Shown: positions 1 through 7,892, counted from the stretch's first letter. The stretch: 55,179 nucleotides of DNA from Ignavibacteriota bacterium (GCA_025358305.1 JANYJZ010000031.1:1-55179); one strand, 5' to 3'. The notes: a model not told the origin generated them from the sequence alone. A program made the numbers and translations.

Positions 1-371
1 TCAGCATCCGCGAACTCCACGCCCGGATCAAGGCGCTCTTGCGCAGACACGGGGAACTCACGAAAGAGCTCGAGGAGTACGCATTCGGGGAGGTCTATCT
101 TGATTTTCGGAAGCAGCTCGCGACGAAGAAGCGCCGTCCCATCGAGATGACCGTGAAGGAGTTCGAGATCCTGAAGTTCATGATCCTCAGAGAAGGGGAG
201 GTCATCACCCGCGACATGCTCCTCGACAACGTCTGGGGGTACGAGAGCATTCCGACGACCAGGACGGTGGACAACTACATCCTTTCCCTGCGGAAGAAGA
301 TCGAACCCGACCCGGCGAAACCGAAGCACCTCCTCACGATCCACACGAAAGGATATCGGTTCGTGAAGTAG
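1..371 (+). CDS. OmpR-family response regulator, C-terminal part (5' end outside window)
   Basis: Reading frame is open from base 3. The visible 122 residues start with the linker typical of the end of a receiver domain (ELHARIKALLRR), followed by a winged-helix DNA-binding domain with the usual RPIEMTVKEFEILKFM helix and the closing YRFVK wing. The receiver domain and phosphoacceptor Asp lie upstream of the window. In this family the domain binds direct repeats near promoters once phosphorylated by a partner histidine kinase; that kinase is not downstream, because the next gene is convergent and a hairpin terminator lies at 441-464. Target genes cannot be told from the fragment. Confidence 0.9.
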   Translation, partial: SIRELHARIKALLRRHGELTKELEEYAFGEVYLDFRKQLATKKRRPIEMTVKEFEILKFMILREGEVITRDMLLDNVWGYESIPTTRTVDNYILSLRKKIEPDPAKPKHLLTIHTKGYRFVK

Positions 372-440
372 CGTCCCCCCGAGGACTGCGCCGCCCCTGT
401 TCATAGGAACCTCGGCTTCGATTTGCACCAAAGAAACGAC

Positions 441-464
441 GCCCCGCCTTTTGAGCGGGGCTTT
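441..464. terminator. Hairpin terminator between convergent genes
   Basis: Perfect 7-bp stem GCCCCGC (441-447) / GCGGGGC (455-461) with a 7-base loop, followed by TTT on the + strand and preceded by a purine-rich run on the other side. It sits 70 bases past the stop of the regulator at 371 and 37 bases past the end of the leftward gene 501-947, so it could serve both. The T tract is short. Confidence 0.6.
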
Positions 465-500
465 GCGCGTGTACGGTGCCGCGGGATCACATCAGGGGGT

Positions 501-947
501 TCAGTCCTTGAACCATTTGGCAAAATCGTCCCGGATGAACTCCTTCGTGCCTTCCCTGCCAGTGAGCTGTACAAGGAGCGGACCGCCGTCTCTGCCGAGA
601 TGCATGCCGATCTCGAAGAACGGGCAGCAGAGACGCTCCTGATTCGCCCACTCGGAGACGAGTTCGAACGTCGTGGGGTCCGGCGGGAACTGGAACTCGT
701 ATCCGTCCTTGAGCTCCCGCATACCGGTCTTGAGCTCGCGCAGGATCGGGCCGAGTTCCCCCAGTCGTTTCCTCTCGCCCGGCGACAGCGCCGAGAGATC
801 GCAGGCGATGGGAGATTCCTTGTGCGCCGCCGGCGTCACCGTGGCCCCTTTGGCCGCGGAATGCTTGTGCGGAGTGCCCGTCTGCGCCGCCCCGGTGAGA
901 GGGCACAGGAGCACCATGGAAAGAGGGATCATTGATAGGTTCTTCAT
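501..947 (-). CDS. Exported protein of a CCPF-motif family, function unknown
   Basis: 148 residues. Start chosen at 947 because AAGGAA lies seven bases upstream and the protein then opens with a signal peptide (MKNLSMIPLSMVLLCPLTGAA). After a His/Ala-rich linker, the C-terminal ~100 residues contain a conserved-looking block: LSPGERKRLGELG, DGYEFQFPPD and RLCCPFFEIGMHL, then GPLLVQLTGREGTKEFI. Proteins with this CCPF block are familiar to me as uncharacterised proteins often found near metal-resistance genes; this is memory of a family pattern, not a search. The vicinal Cys pair could bind soft metal ions (inference). A perfect 26-bp palindrome lies 41 bases upstream of the start. Confidence 0.65.
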   Translation of the reverse strand: MKNLSMIPLSMVLLCPLTGAAQTGTPHKHSAAKGATVTPAAHKESPIACDLSALSPGERKRLGELGPILRELKTGMRELKDGYEFQFPPDPTTFELVSEWANQERLCCPFFEIGMHLGRDGGPLLVQLTGREGTKEFIRDDFAKWFKD

Positions 948-987
948 GACAACGTTCCTTTCAGTAGGAAGTGAATACGATGATTGG

Positions 988-1013
988 GATGGGATTCCCA
1001 TGGGAATCCCATC
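988..1013. promoter_or_regulatory. Perfect 26-bp palindrome, candidate operator
   Basis: Each half is GATGGGATTCCCA and its exact reverse complement, meeting at 1000/1001 with no spacer and no mismatch. It is 41-66 bases upstream of the ATG of the leftward gene 501-947. A weak promoter on the minus strand (TGGGAA-N17-TATTCA) would place its -35 inside the palindrome. Binding protein unknown. Confidence 0.55.
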
Positions 1014-1020
1014 TTTGGCG

Positions 1021-1074
1021 ACGGCAAGAGGGCGGCCTCGTTCGACCCACAAACCTGAGAGGCCGCACTGCCGT
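1021..1074. other. Long imperfect hairpin in intergenic region
   Basis: Outer arms ACGGCA (1021-1026) / TGCCGT (1069-1074) enclose inner arms GCGGCCTC (1032-1039) / GAGGCCGC (1059-1066) around a 19-base loop. It lies between two leftward genes and could be an attenuator, a processing site or a terminator without a T run. Confidence 0.35.
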
Positions 1075-1110
1075 TCGTACACTACCGAGTGAGAGAAGAA
1101 CGGGTGTGGT

Positions 1111-1524
1111 CTAAATGCGCAGATTGAGGATGAGGATCTCCTTGCCCACGTCAGTGGGAGGAGGAACCTCTCTCCACGTAGCGGCGAGGGACGGGTGGAA
1201 CGGAAAGCGGATCTCGGGAACGACCGTCACACACTGTACGGGATCCCGAACAACGATCCGGTGATGCTCAGAAACCGACGTATTCGGAATGACCGAGCCG
1301 CAGCAGGGAAGCTCTTTATGGGCGTTCATCGACGCCCCGACAAACGGTTCGTGCCGGGGAGCGGGACTTTTCTCATCCGCGCAGCAGAGGTCTTTCGGTG
1401 CTTCGGGCGCCGCGGCGTTGGAACGCCAGACCGTGCAGGCGAGAAAATTGGGAGATGGCTGCGCGCTGCTGACGAGGAGGAAGAAGAGGATCAAGAGACG
1501 CGCGTATTTCGTCGGTTGCAGCAT
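1111..1524 (-). CDS. Small Cys-rich exported protein
   Basis: 137 residues. Start at 1524 gives an N-terminal hydrophobic signal (YARLLILFFLLVSSA). The mature part carries two vicinal Cys pairs (DLCCADE and LPCCGS), one further Cys near the signal cleavage region and one near residue 108 (VQCVTV), with several His. No Shine-Dalgarno is evident. I do not recognise a named family; the CC pairs suggest metal binding or disulfide formation in the periplasm (inference). It is upstream of, and reads toward, the CCPF-motif gene 501-947, so the two may be functionally linked, although the structured 163-base gap may separate the transcripts. Confidence 0.55.
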   Translation of the reverse strand: MLQPTKYARLLILFFLLVSSAQPSPNFLACTVWRSNAAAPEAPKDLCCADEKSPAPRHEPFVGASMNAHKELPCCGSVIPNTSVSEHHRIVVRDPVQCVTVVPEIRFPFHPSLAATWREVPPPTDVGKEILILNLRI

Positions 1525-1638
1525 ACTAAATGGAACGTACGCGCCAATACGATGTTTCAATTCCTGCCGGCGACGAGGGTGTATCCGGTCAAATAGCACC
1601 AGATGGGGACCAAACGCAGAACTGAGATATAATACAAA

Positions 1639-1671
1639 GCGGAGGGAAAGTGTTGACCACTTCCCCTCCGC
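1639..1671 (-). terminator. Terminator of the small conserved gene 1723-2052
   Basis: 14-bp stem with one A-C mismatch (GCGGAGGGAAAGTG against CACTTCCCCTCCGC) and a 5-base loop. Read on the minus strand it is followed by TTTGTATTAT. It is 52 bases past the stop of the leftward gene. Confidence 0.65.
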
Positions 1672-1722
1672 CTGTTGCTTCGCCTCACCACTTGTGTTTC
1701 CATGCCGCCCGGATCGGGTCGG

Positions 1723-2052
1723 CTACAGCCCCAGCTCCAATGATTTATCACAGATCGGCGGACAGAGCGGCCCCTCCTCGATCAACATTCCCATGAGGAG
1801 ACATCCGTTTCGATCTTCTCCCACCAGGACGATCGTGGGCTGCTTCTTTGCGTTGACCGCATGGAAATACCGCAATCCGGCACAGTTCCGCTGGCTGAGG
1901 ATCTTCAGCACCGTCTGCTTTCCGTAGAATCCGCCGTGCGTGCCGGGTGATCCGGCAGAAGCGCGCACCGCCTTTTTCTTTCGATGCCCGCCGATCATCG
2001 TGCGAGCCTTCCCTATCGAGATCTTCTTGCCTTCTGTTCCTTTGAACGGCAT
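1723..2052 (-). CDS. Small conserved protein, function unknown
   Basis: 109 residues. AGGAG lies six bases before the ATG at 2052. The N-terminus is basic (GHRKKKAVRASAG); the centre reads ILSQRNCAGLRYFHAVNAKKQP followed by IVLVGED, a pattern I associate with small uncharacterised proteins in Bacteroidota that share ILSQ-C-G-R and an LVGVD-like strand. The C-terminus has CPPIC. No membrane segment is seen. It has its own promoter (2132-2160) preceded by one copy of the 45-bp element that is also found before the membrane-protein/kinase operon, so it probably belongs to the same regulon. Confidence 0.6.
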   Translation of the reverse strand: MPFKGTEGKKISIGKARTMIGGHRKKKAVRASAGSPGTHGGFYGKQTVLKILSQRNCAGLRYFHAVNAKKQPTIVLVGEDRNGCLLMGMLIEEGPLCPPICDKSLELGL

Positions 2053-2131
2053 GACATGCTCCTAGGTTGAAAGTGAGGGAAACATTCGCTCAGACACGCG
2101 GGACAGATCCGGCAGCCCCCTGCCGTATATA

Positions 2132-2160
2132 ATACTACAAATGCCTGCGCGCAGAGTCAA
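2132..2160 (-). promoter_or_regulatory. Promoter for gene 1723-2052
   Basis: On the minus strand TTGACT (2160-2155), a 17-base spacer, then TAGTAT (2137-2132). The expected start site is near 2125, leaving a leader of about 73 bases. The 45-bp repeat 2157-2201 abuts and includes the first bases of the -35. Confidence 0.6.
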
Positions 2161-2201
2161 TACGCTCAAGTACGTAAAGAGGGGTTCGCAAATGTGAAGG
2201 G
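2157..2201. repeat. 45-bp upstream element, copy 1
   Basis: 37 of 45 bases match copy 2 at 3874-3918. Conserved parts are TCAATACGCT, TACGTAAA and TTCGCAAATGTGAAGGG. The last contains a dyad, TTCGCA-AA-TGTGAA (2185-2198), whose half-site is TTCRCA. The dyad is centred about 66 bases upstream of the predicted start of gene 1723-2052, a usual place for an activator. Confidence 0.6.
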
Positions 2202-2220
2202 GGGGTTCGCCCTGCCGAAT

Positions 2221-3036
2221 CTACTCGGATTTGGAGGGTATCGTGAGTGTGATCGTCGTACCCTTCCCGGGGACGGATTGAATTTCAAGGACCGCGGACA
2301 TGAGGATCGCGCGCTCCCGCATCGTGGTGAGTCCCAGTCCCGATCTGCGATTGCCGCTCCGGTCTGCGTCCGCGGGGTCGAAGCCGGCGCCGTCATCCTT
2401 GATCGAGAGGCACAGGGAAGAAGCGATGCGGCGCACCTCGACGCTCACGGAACGGGCGGCCGCATGCTTCTCGATGTTGTGAAGCGACTCCTGTATGATG
2501 CGGAAGACGCCGAGCTCGATGTCATGCGGCAGATGTGCAGGCAGGTCATCGAAGTTCTCCTCGATCCGGAGCCCGCTCCGCAGCCGGCATTCTTCCAGGA
2601 GGTTCCTCACGGCCGAGAGAAAACCGAGGTCATCGAGGACCTTGGGGTGCAACGCGTGGGAGATCCGCTTTACCTCGTCGATCGTCTTGTCCAGGTCGGC
2701 GGAGATCGCGTCCGCGGACCGGCCGATCCCCTGGGCGTCCGGCGGTGTCAGCGACCGAAGGGCATGGATCCTATATTTGGTCGCAGCGAGCATCTGATTG
2801 ATGCCATCGTGCAGCTCCTTGGAGACCCTCTTGCGCTCCTCTTCCTGGGCCTCCACCATCTTCTGCGGGATGAGACGCAGCGCGTCTTCCAGCTTCTTGC
2901 TCTCGGCAAGCTTTTCCTTCTGCACGCCGATGAACCGGCGCTGATTGAGGAGGATCGTCGCGATGAATACCCCGATGATGAGGAGAAATATCCCCGTGAC
3001 GACGAAGACGTAATAGAGGATGTCTACCGGCGGCAT
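2221..3036 (-). CDS. Sensor histidine kinase, NarX/LiaS type
   Basis: 271 residues. One membrane segment (residues 6-30), a coiled-coil linker (31-65), a HisKA_3 dimerisation domain with the phosphoacceptor His76 in ERKRVSKELHDG, and a HATPase domain with N-box ESLHNIEKHA, DDGAGFD and GLGLTTMRERA. There is no extracellular sensor loop, so sensing probably depends on the membrane protein encoded just upstream: its stop and this ATG overlap as TAATG. The likely partner is the NarL-type regulator at 3939-4598, upstream on the same strand. Confidence 0.9.
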   Translation of the reverse strand: MPPVDILYYVFVVTGIFLLIIGVFIATILLNQRRFIGVQKEKLAESKKLEDALRLIPQKMVEAQEEERKRVSKELHDGINQMLAATKYRIHALRSLTPPDAQGIGRSADAISADLDKTIDEVKRISHALHPKVLDDLGFLSAVRNLLEECRLRSGLRIEENFDDLPAHLPHDIELGVFRIIQESLHNIEKHAAARSVSVEVRRIASSLCLSIKDDGAGFDPADADRSGNRRSGLGLTTMRERAILMSAVLEIQSVPGKGTTITLTIPSKSE

Positions 3037-3662
3037 TAGGTCCGATACCCCCCGACGTACATGAGATGGGCGATGAGATTCAGGGCCGGTTGTATCATGA
3101 AGGCCGCGAACAGGCCGTCCTGGGAGTTCCTCAGGAGCGATTCGCTCGCGAGGTTGATCGCGATCATCCCGCCGTAATACAAGAGTATCCCGGCGCTGAT
3201 CCAAAATTGCGGCTGGTCCAGGAGCGTGCGCTCCGTGTCCTTGTTCCCCTGGTAGAGCGCGCGGCACGATGCGGCGATGAAGAGGGCGCCCAAGAGCGGC
3301 CGGGCGTAGGTGGTGAACTCGAACATGACCCCCGTGAGCACGATCTCGAGGCCCCATACTGCCGCGAAGACCGGTATGGCGAACCACATCGCCCGCCGTA
3401 TGGTCACGTTCTTCTCCCAGAGCGAGAACATCGACAGGAGCCAGAACGCGTAGAGGGGGAGCGAGAGGTTCATGAGCCAGACCGTATTGTGCCCGTGCTT
3501 CGCCAGGTACGTCATGATGATCGTCAGGATAATGGAGGTCAAAAGGTACCCGCGGAAAAAGAGACGGGGCCTGTCAAGCTTCGTCGCATGACGGAACGCA
3601 AAATAGAGCGGGATGAGCGGACTGAATTGGAAGAGGTAGTAGTAGAGGTTCCAAAGGCGCAT
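3036..3662 (-). CDS. Multi-pass membrane protein coupled to the kinase
   Basis: 208 residues from the ATG at 3662; the upstream in-frame extension to 3809 is rejected because it looks non-coding. About seven hydrophobic segments are visible, beginning LWNLYYYLFQFSPLIPLYF and ending near the C-terminus. No catalytic motif is seen. Its stop overlaps the kinase start (TAATG), implying translational coupling and a shared role, probably as the sensing half of a split two-component sensor (inference). A copy of the 45-bp element lies about 210 bases upstream. Confidence 0.7.
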   Translation of the reverse strand: MRLWNLYYYLFQFSPLIPLYFAFRHATKLDRPRLFFRGYLLTSIILTIIMTYLAKHGHNTVWLMNLSLPLYAFWLLSMFSLWEKNVTIRRAMWFAIPVFAAVWGLEIVLTGVMFEFTTYARPLLGALFIAASCRALYQGNKDTERTLLDQPQFWISAGILLYYGGMIAINLASESLLRNSQDGLFAAFMIQPALNLIAHLMYVGGYRT

Positions 3663-3873
3663 GTTCTCAGCCGGAGATCGTAAGGAATAGGACGATGGTA
3701 CGTACTGGTTGCGGTCAATGACATCGCGCCGCGCCGGACGAATAACCCCGGGAGCCTCCCTGTTCCCGGTGGTCCTCCCATCCTTACGAAACCGGGCCGA
3801 CATGAACACCCGCCCCCGAGGGGGAAGTCCACGCGGACCGGTACTTTCAAGGAACGAAAGACGCAGCCGGAAA

Positions 3874-3918
3874 TCAATACGCTATCATACGTAAAATGGC
3901 CTTCGCAAATGTGAAGGG
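3874..3918. repeat. 45-bp upstream element, copy 2
   Basis: Second copy of the element at 2157-2201, same orientation, with the same TTCGCA-AA-TGTGAA dyad (3902-3915) and TACGTAAA block. On the minus strand it ends in a TTGATT that could be a -35, but the -10 at the right distance (TTCCTT) is poor, as expected for an activator-dependent promoter. It precedes the membrane-protein/kinase operon. Confidence 0.6.
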
Positions 3919-3938
3919 TGCCCAAAAAACAGCCGGAA

Positions 3939-4598
3939 TCAGTGCTTGTCCAACGGAATAAGCTTGTGGGAGATCGCGTAGCGCGTCAAATCCGCGACCG
4001 TGTGCAGCCCGAGCTTGGCCATGATATTCTCCCGATACTTCTGGATCGTCCTGGAGCTCAGGCAGAGTTTTGCGGCGATCTCCCTCGAGAGCATGCCCTC
4101 GGCGAGGAGCGTCAGCACCTCGCGTTCCCGATCGTTCAGGACCGGGAGGGCTTCCTTCAGCTGGCCTTGGCGCTCCTTGAGGAGCTTCCCGGAGATGGAC
4201 GGACTGAAATAGGCCTGGCCCTTCTCCACGGCATCGAGCGCGACCAAGAGCTCTTGGGGGGAATTGTTCTTCAGGACGTACGCGGAAGCCCCCGAACGGA
4301 TGAACGACATGACGTACTCGTGCTCCTCGTACATCGAGAGGATGACCACCTTCACGCTCGGCATGTCGCGCCGGAGGAGGCCGGCCGCCTCAAGCCCGTT
4401 CATGCCGGGAAGACTGATGTCCATCACCACGATATTTGGCGCGAGACGCTTCGCCATCGCGATGGCGTCCTCCGCGTTCGTCGCCTCGCCCACGATCTCG
4501 TAGCGCGGCTCGGTGGAGAGGAGGGCGCGCACACCCATGAGCATCATCGGGTGGTCGTCAGCGATCACGATACTTACTTTTTGCGGCGCGGCATTCAT
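3939..4598 (-). CDS. NarL/FixJ-type response regulator
   Basis: 219 residues. The receiver domain has acidic pair DD14-15, phosphoacceptor Asp60 (IVVMDISLPG) and the conserved Lys near residue 112 (YVLKNNSP). The C-terminal LuxR helix-turn-helix reads LNDREREVLTLLAEG then SSRTIQKYRENIMAKLG. Start at 4598 has AAGAGAG five bases upstream; the promoter at 4631-4659 gives a leader of about 25 bases. It precedes the membrane protein/kinase pair on the same strand and is their likely cognate regulator. It may act on the 45-bp elements (inference). Confidence 0.93.
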   Translation of the reverse strand: MNAAPQKVSIVIADDHPMMLMGVRALLSTEPRYEIVGEATNAEDAIAMAKRLAPNIVVMDISLPGMNGLEAAGLLRRDMPSVKVVILSMYEEHEYVMSFIRSGASAYVLKNNSPQELLVALDAVEKGQAYFSPSISGKLLKERQGQLKEALPVLNDREREVLTLLAEGMLSREIAAKLCLSSRTIQKYRENIMAKLGLHTVADLTRYAISHKLIPLDKH

Positions 4599-4630
4599 AT
4601 TTGCTCTCTTAGGGTCCTGTTGTTCGCCCG

Positions 4631-4659
4631 AATATAGCGATTGGCCCACGGCTTGTCAA
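4631..4659 (-). promoter_or_regulatory. Strong consensus promoter of the regulator gene
   Basis: On the minus strand TTGACA (4659-4654), 17 bases, TATATT (4636-4631). Predicted start near 4624, 26 bases before the ATG at 4598. Confidence 0.75.
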
Positions 4660-4690
4660 ACGGGGCTGGCCGACATGCCAGGGAGGCGGG

Positions 4691-4900
4691 AGACACACGT
4701 ACGCTCAATACGCCATTCCGCAAAGACTCAAGCAGACGGAGAACGACATCTACACCTGTACGACAACGAACCGGAGGGCGTTCTTCGTCGGCACCGACCC
4801 CACGGATCCCGGCAACACAGTGACCGTCACGCTCCGCCGGAACGGCACGAGCGCCGAGGACCTCCTCACCAATTGGAGCTACACAGGAAAATTTCAGTAG
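4691..4900 (+). pseudogene. 3' remnant of an unidentified gene
   Basis: An open frame ending in TAG at 4898-4900 has the strongly GC-rich third positions of real genes here from about 4727 onward. Its product would read LKQTENDIYTC, NRRAFFVGTDPTDPGN, VTVTLRRNG and end NWSYTGKFQ. There is no in-frame ATG and no ribosome-binding site; the 5' half has been lost. The fragment resembles the end of a beta-rich secreted protein, but I cannot name it. It could also be a displaced C-terminus left by a deletion. Confidence 0.5.
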
Positions 4901-4923
4901 TGGAGGGCCGTGTCCGCGGAGGC

Positions 4924-7563
4924 TCAGGGAAAGAGGTTCTCGATCAGGACGAGTTTTCCCGCAAGTTTTCCTGCGATATAGACAATTTCTTCGTCGTCAG
5001 CGCTCAGTTTCACCTGCGAGTTGCCCTGCAGCCCCGGGAACGAGACGCTCACACGATCGCGTTTCTCGGTCAGATAGTGATACTTCCACCACACATGCTG
5101 TTTGTCTTCGTAGAGAAAAGAGGTGAATCCCTCGTACCCGCCAAAATAGTCATCGTTCTTTGCAATGCTCTTTGGCTTCTTATGTAAAGGATTCTGCAGA
5201 TAGTCCGACGGGATGACCCACTCGCCTTCCATTGCCTTTCGAAGATCGTAAAAGCTCAACAACTTCCCCGACGCGACGGGGAACGCGTACGTGGAATCCT
5301 CATAGATCATCTGGGGCACGGGGTGCTCGAGCGACACCGAATCGATATGCGTCTTGCCGGGCTGAATGATCGCGAGGGACGAATTCGAGATCCATGCGAT
5401 GTTGATTCCCGATGCGAAGACCTTCGCCGATCCCGGCTGATCAGGATCGACGACCATCACTTTCGTCGACTCCTGCGGCTGCGAAAATATTTGAGAACTA
5501 TAGGAGATCCGCTTCCCGTCGGGAGACCAGGCAATGTTGAACTTCAGCGCTTCGTCGCTGGTGATCGTCCGTCGATTGCTGCCGTCCCGGTCGAGGACAT
5601 AGATCTGGACGGAGTTCTTTAGGGGGTCGGGATCTCCCATGATGATCGCGATCCGTTTCTTGTCGGGCGACAAACAGACGTCGCGGATGTCCCGGTCATC
5701 GAAGGTCACCTGCTGGGCGTTCGGATGCTCGGTGCTGGCGATCCAGACATAGCCGACGGGCTGCTGCTGCAGATAGAGGACCTTCCTGGCATCGGCCGAA
5801 GCTGTGATCCCCATGTCCGGGCCGCTGCCTTTGGTCACCTGCTGGGCGGCGCCGCCGAGGACCGGGACGGCCCAGAGGTTCGTGTTGCCGCTCCGATTCG
5901 AGGAAAAGAGGATCATGCCGTTTCTCAGCCAGCAGACGTCGTCGACGTGCTTCTTGTCGAATGTGAGCTGGAGCTCCTTTCCGGTGGCGAGCTCATGGGT
6001 GAAGACCTCCTCGTACCGGCCTGGATAGGAACGGATCCACACGACCGACTTGCCGTCCGGGGACCAGGCGAAGGAATAGCGGCCGGACGTTCCGAGGGTA
6101 TCATTGAACTCCAAGCGGCGGTCGGATCCGTCCGGCGCGGAGGTCCAGAGTTCGTAATGCGGGTTCGGGGGCCGGATGATGCGCTCGTATCCGATCCGCT
6201 GCGCGTCGGGACGCCACCGAACGTTCCCAACGGTGTCGACGATCCGGCGGCTTGCGCCTCCCAAGGAGGAGGCGACATAGAGGCCGAAGCGCGAGCCGGT
6301 ATACGCGACCTGGCTTCCGTCCGGCGATATATCCGCGACCTGCTGGTTGTAGAACATCGAGTCATTCGTGATCCGCTTCGGTTCTGTGCTCGAGATATGC
6401 ATATAGTAGATGTCCCACTTCCCTTCCCGGTCCCCGCCGGGGAACGACACCCAGTTCCCATCGGCAGAAAGCCCGGGATAGGAGACCTGCGAGAGGGGGA
6501 TCTGGAGCACGCGAAGCGTCATGTTGGGATTGAGCGTTGCGGCCGACGACACGGTGGCGCCCTGCTGGGACAGGCGCATCAGAAAGAAGTATGCACCGCC
6601 GGCGATGACAAGCACAAGAACGGCGAGGCCGATCCAGAGCCCGTTCCGCGAAGGGGTTCGCTGAAGAGGAGCCGGGGTGTCGTGGGAAACGAACGAGGGC
6701 TGCGCGCCCGCCGCCGACGGCTGGACCGGGATCGCGCGTGAGACGCGGGTGGATTCTTTCTTCAGGCGCCTGAGGTCGATCACCATGTCGTGCACCGACT
6801 GGTAGCGCTCCTCCGGGTTCTTTTCGAGTGCGCGCCCGAGGATATGGAGAAGCTCCGACGACGCTCCGGGAACATATTTCGTGAGCGGCTCGGGCTCCTC
6901 GTTGATGATGGAATACATCATCGCCGCCTCGTGTTCGCCCCGGAACGGCGTGTGGCCCGTGAGCATCTCGAACAGGACGACGCCGAAGGAGAAGATGTCG
7001 GACCGTCCGTCCACCTCGGCCCCTTGGATCTGCTCGGGCGCCATATAGGCGAGCGTGCCGACGGTGCTCGACGTTTTCGTCAGTTTGAGAGACCCCTTGA
7101 GCTTCGCCAGTCCGAAGTCCATGACCTTGATCATGTTCTTCGCGTTGATCATGATGTTCTCGCACTTCACGTCCCGGTGGACGATGCCTTTGGCGTGTGC
7201 GTCTTCCAAGGCCTCGCCGATCTGGATGGCGTAGGGGATGGCGATCTCGACGGGAAGGCCGCCCGCGGCGAGGCGTTTCCGCAAGGTCACGCCGTCGACG
7301 AATTCCATGTCGATGAACTGCTGCCCTTCGTGCTCGCCGACGGCGTGGATGCCGCAGACGTTCGGATGGTTCAGCGCGGATGCCGCCCGCGCCTCCTGGA
7401 GGAAGCGCGCCTGCTCTGCTTCGTTCGCCGTGAGGTGGTGTGGAAGAAACTTCAGCGCCACGGGTCGGTCAAGCGTGGTGTCGAGCGCCTTATAGACGAT
7501 CCCCATGCCGCCCTGGCCGAGCTTCTCGAGTATCTTATAATGCGAAATCGTCTGTCCGATCAC
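4924..7563 (-). CDS. Membrane Ser/Thr protein kinase with beta-propeller sensor
   Basis: 879 residues, GTG start at 7563. Kinase domain 8-270: glycine loop LGQGGMG, Lys38, catalytic HRDVKCEN (Asp131), DFG at 149-151, APEQ. A Pro-rich linker and one membrane segment (about 309-328) follow, then a C-terminal ~530-residue PD40/TolB-like propeller with repeated SPDGK/WSPDG blades. PknB-type kinases of this shape phosphorylate cytoplasmic targets in response to an envelope signal; the substrate is unknown. No ribosome-binding site is visible, but the opening MIGQTISHYKILEKLG is standard for the family, and a promoter lies at 7603-7631. Confidence 0.93.
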   Translation of the reverse strand: MIGQTISHYKILEKLGQGGMGIVYKALDTTLDRPVALKFLPHHLTANEAEQARFLQEARAASALNHPNVCGIHAVGEHEGQQFIDMEFVDGVTLRKRLAAGGLPVEIAIPYAIQIGEALEDAHAKGIVHRDVKCENIMINAKNMIKVMDFGLAKLKGSLKLTKTSSTVGTLAYMAPEQIQGAEVDGRSDIFSFGVVLFEMLTGHTPFRGEHEAAMMYSIINEEPEPLTKYVPGASSELLHILGRALEKNPEERYQSVHDMVIDLRRLKKESTRVSRAIPVQPSAAGAQPSFVSHDTPAPLQRTPSRNGLWIGLAVLVLVIAGGAYFFLMRLSQQGATVSSAATLNPNMTLRVLQIPLSQVSYPGLSADGNWVSFPGGDREGKWDIYYMHISSTEPKRITNDSMFYNQQVADISPDGSQVAYTGSRFGLYVASSLGGASRRIVDTVGNVRWRPDAQRIGYERIIRPPNPHYELWTSAPDGSDRRLEFNDTLGTSGRYSFAWSPDGKSVVWIRSYPGRYEEVFTHELATGKELQLTFDKKHVDDVCWLRNGMILFSSNRSGNTNLWAVPVLGGAAQQVTKGSGPDMGITASADARKVLYLQQQPVGYVWIASTEHPNAQQVTFDDRDIRDVCLSPDKKRIAIIMGDPDPLKNSVQIYVLDRDGSNRRTITSDEALKFNIAWSPDGKRISYSSQIFSQPQESTKVMVVDPDQPGSAKVFASGINIAWISNSSLAIIQPGKTHIDSVSLEHPVPQMIYEDSTYAFPVASGKLLSFYDLRKAMEGEWVIPSDYLQNPLHKKPKSIAKNDDYFGGYEGFTSFLYEDKQHVWWKYHYLTEKRDRVSVSFPGLQGNSQVKLSADDEEIVYIAGKLAGKLVLIENLFP

Positions 7564-7892
7564 GTTTGGGACGCCAAGTGATGTGGAAAAAATGTGTTGG
7601 CTAAAGTAATGAAATTATTCCGAGGTATCAACTGCAGATACCCAATCCAGCAAAAAGTGGACCATTTGAAGCGGTTCTTCTCGTCGCAGGGGGCCGGGCG
7701 AGGGGGGTTCGCGCGCGTCCGATTCATCGTTACGTCGAGCCAGGGCGGATGAGGCTCGCCGATCCGAACCTCTTCCCCTCGGCCCCCCTGAAACCTTTAC
7801 GCGTTCGAGCGCGTACCTACACTCGGGCCGCATGGTTGTCGCGATCGGCCACCATAAGCACCATACTCGAAACTCTACGAAAGTGACAGGCT
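7564..7892. other. Divergent intergenic region
   Basis: 329 bases between divergent genes. The left end carries the kinase promoter. The rest (7660-7860) is very GC-rich and holds no convincing gene; an open minus-strand frame at 7615-7833 has random codon use and was rejected. No clear promoter was seen for the rightward hydrolase. Confidence 0.4.
7603..7631 (-). promoter_or_regulatory. Promoter of the Ser/Thr kinase gene
   Basis: Minus strand TTGATA (7631-7626), 17 bases, TACTTT (7608-7603). Predicted start near 7596, about 33 bases before the GTG. Confidence 0.6.

Larger units (their letters stand above)
4599..4923. other. Intergenic region with promoter and a gene remnant
   Basis: Holds the promoter of the leftward regulator gene (4631-4659) and a coding-like remnant on the + strand (4691-4900). 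Nothing else was recognised. The genes on either side both read leftward. Confidence 0.5.

Noticed and set aside
3663-3809. N-terminal extension of the 7-TM protein to an ATG at 3809
   Set aside because: The extra 49 residues are basic and low-complexity, and the hydrophobic protein starts cleanly at 3662.
7615-7833. 72-codon minus-strand frame in the divergent intergenic region
   Set aside because: Codon use is random and the product is Arg/Pro/Ser-rich; it overlaps the kinase promoter.
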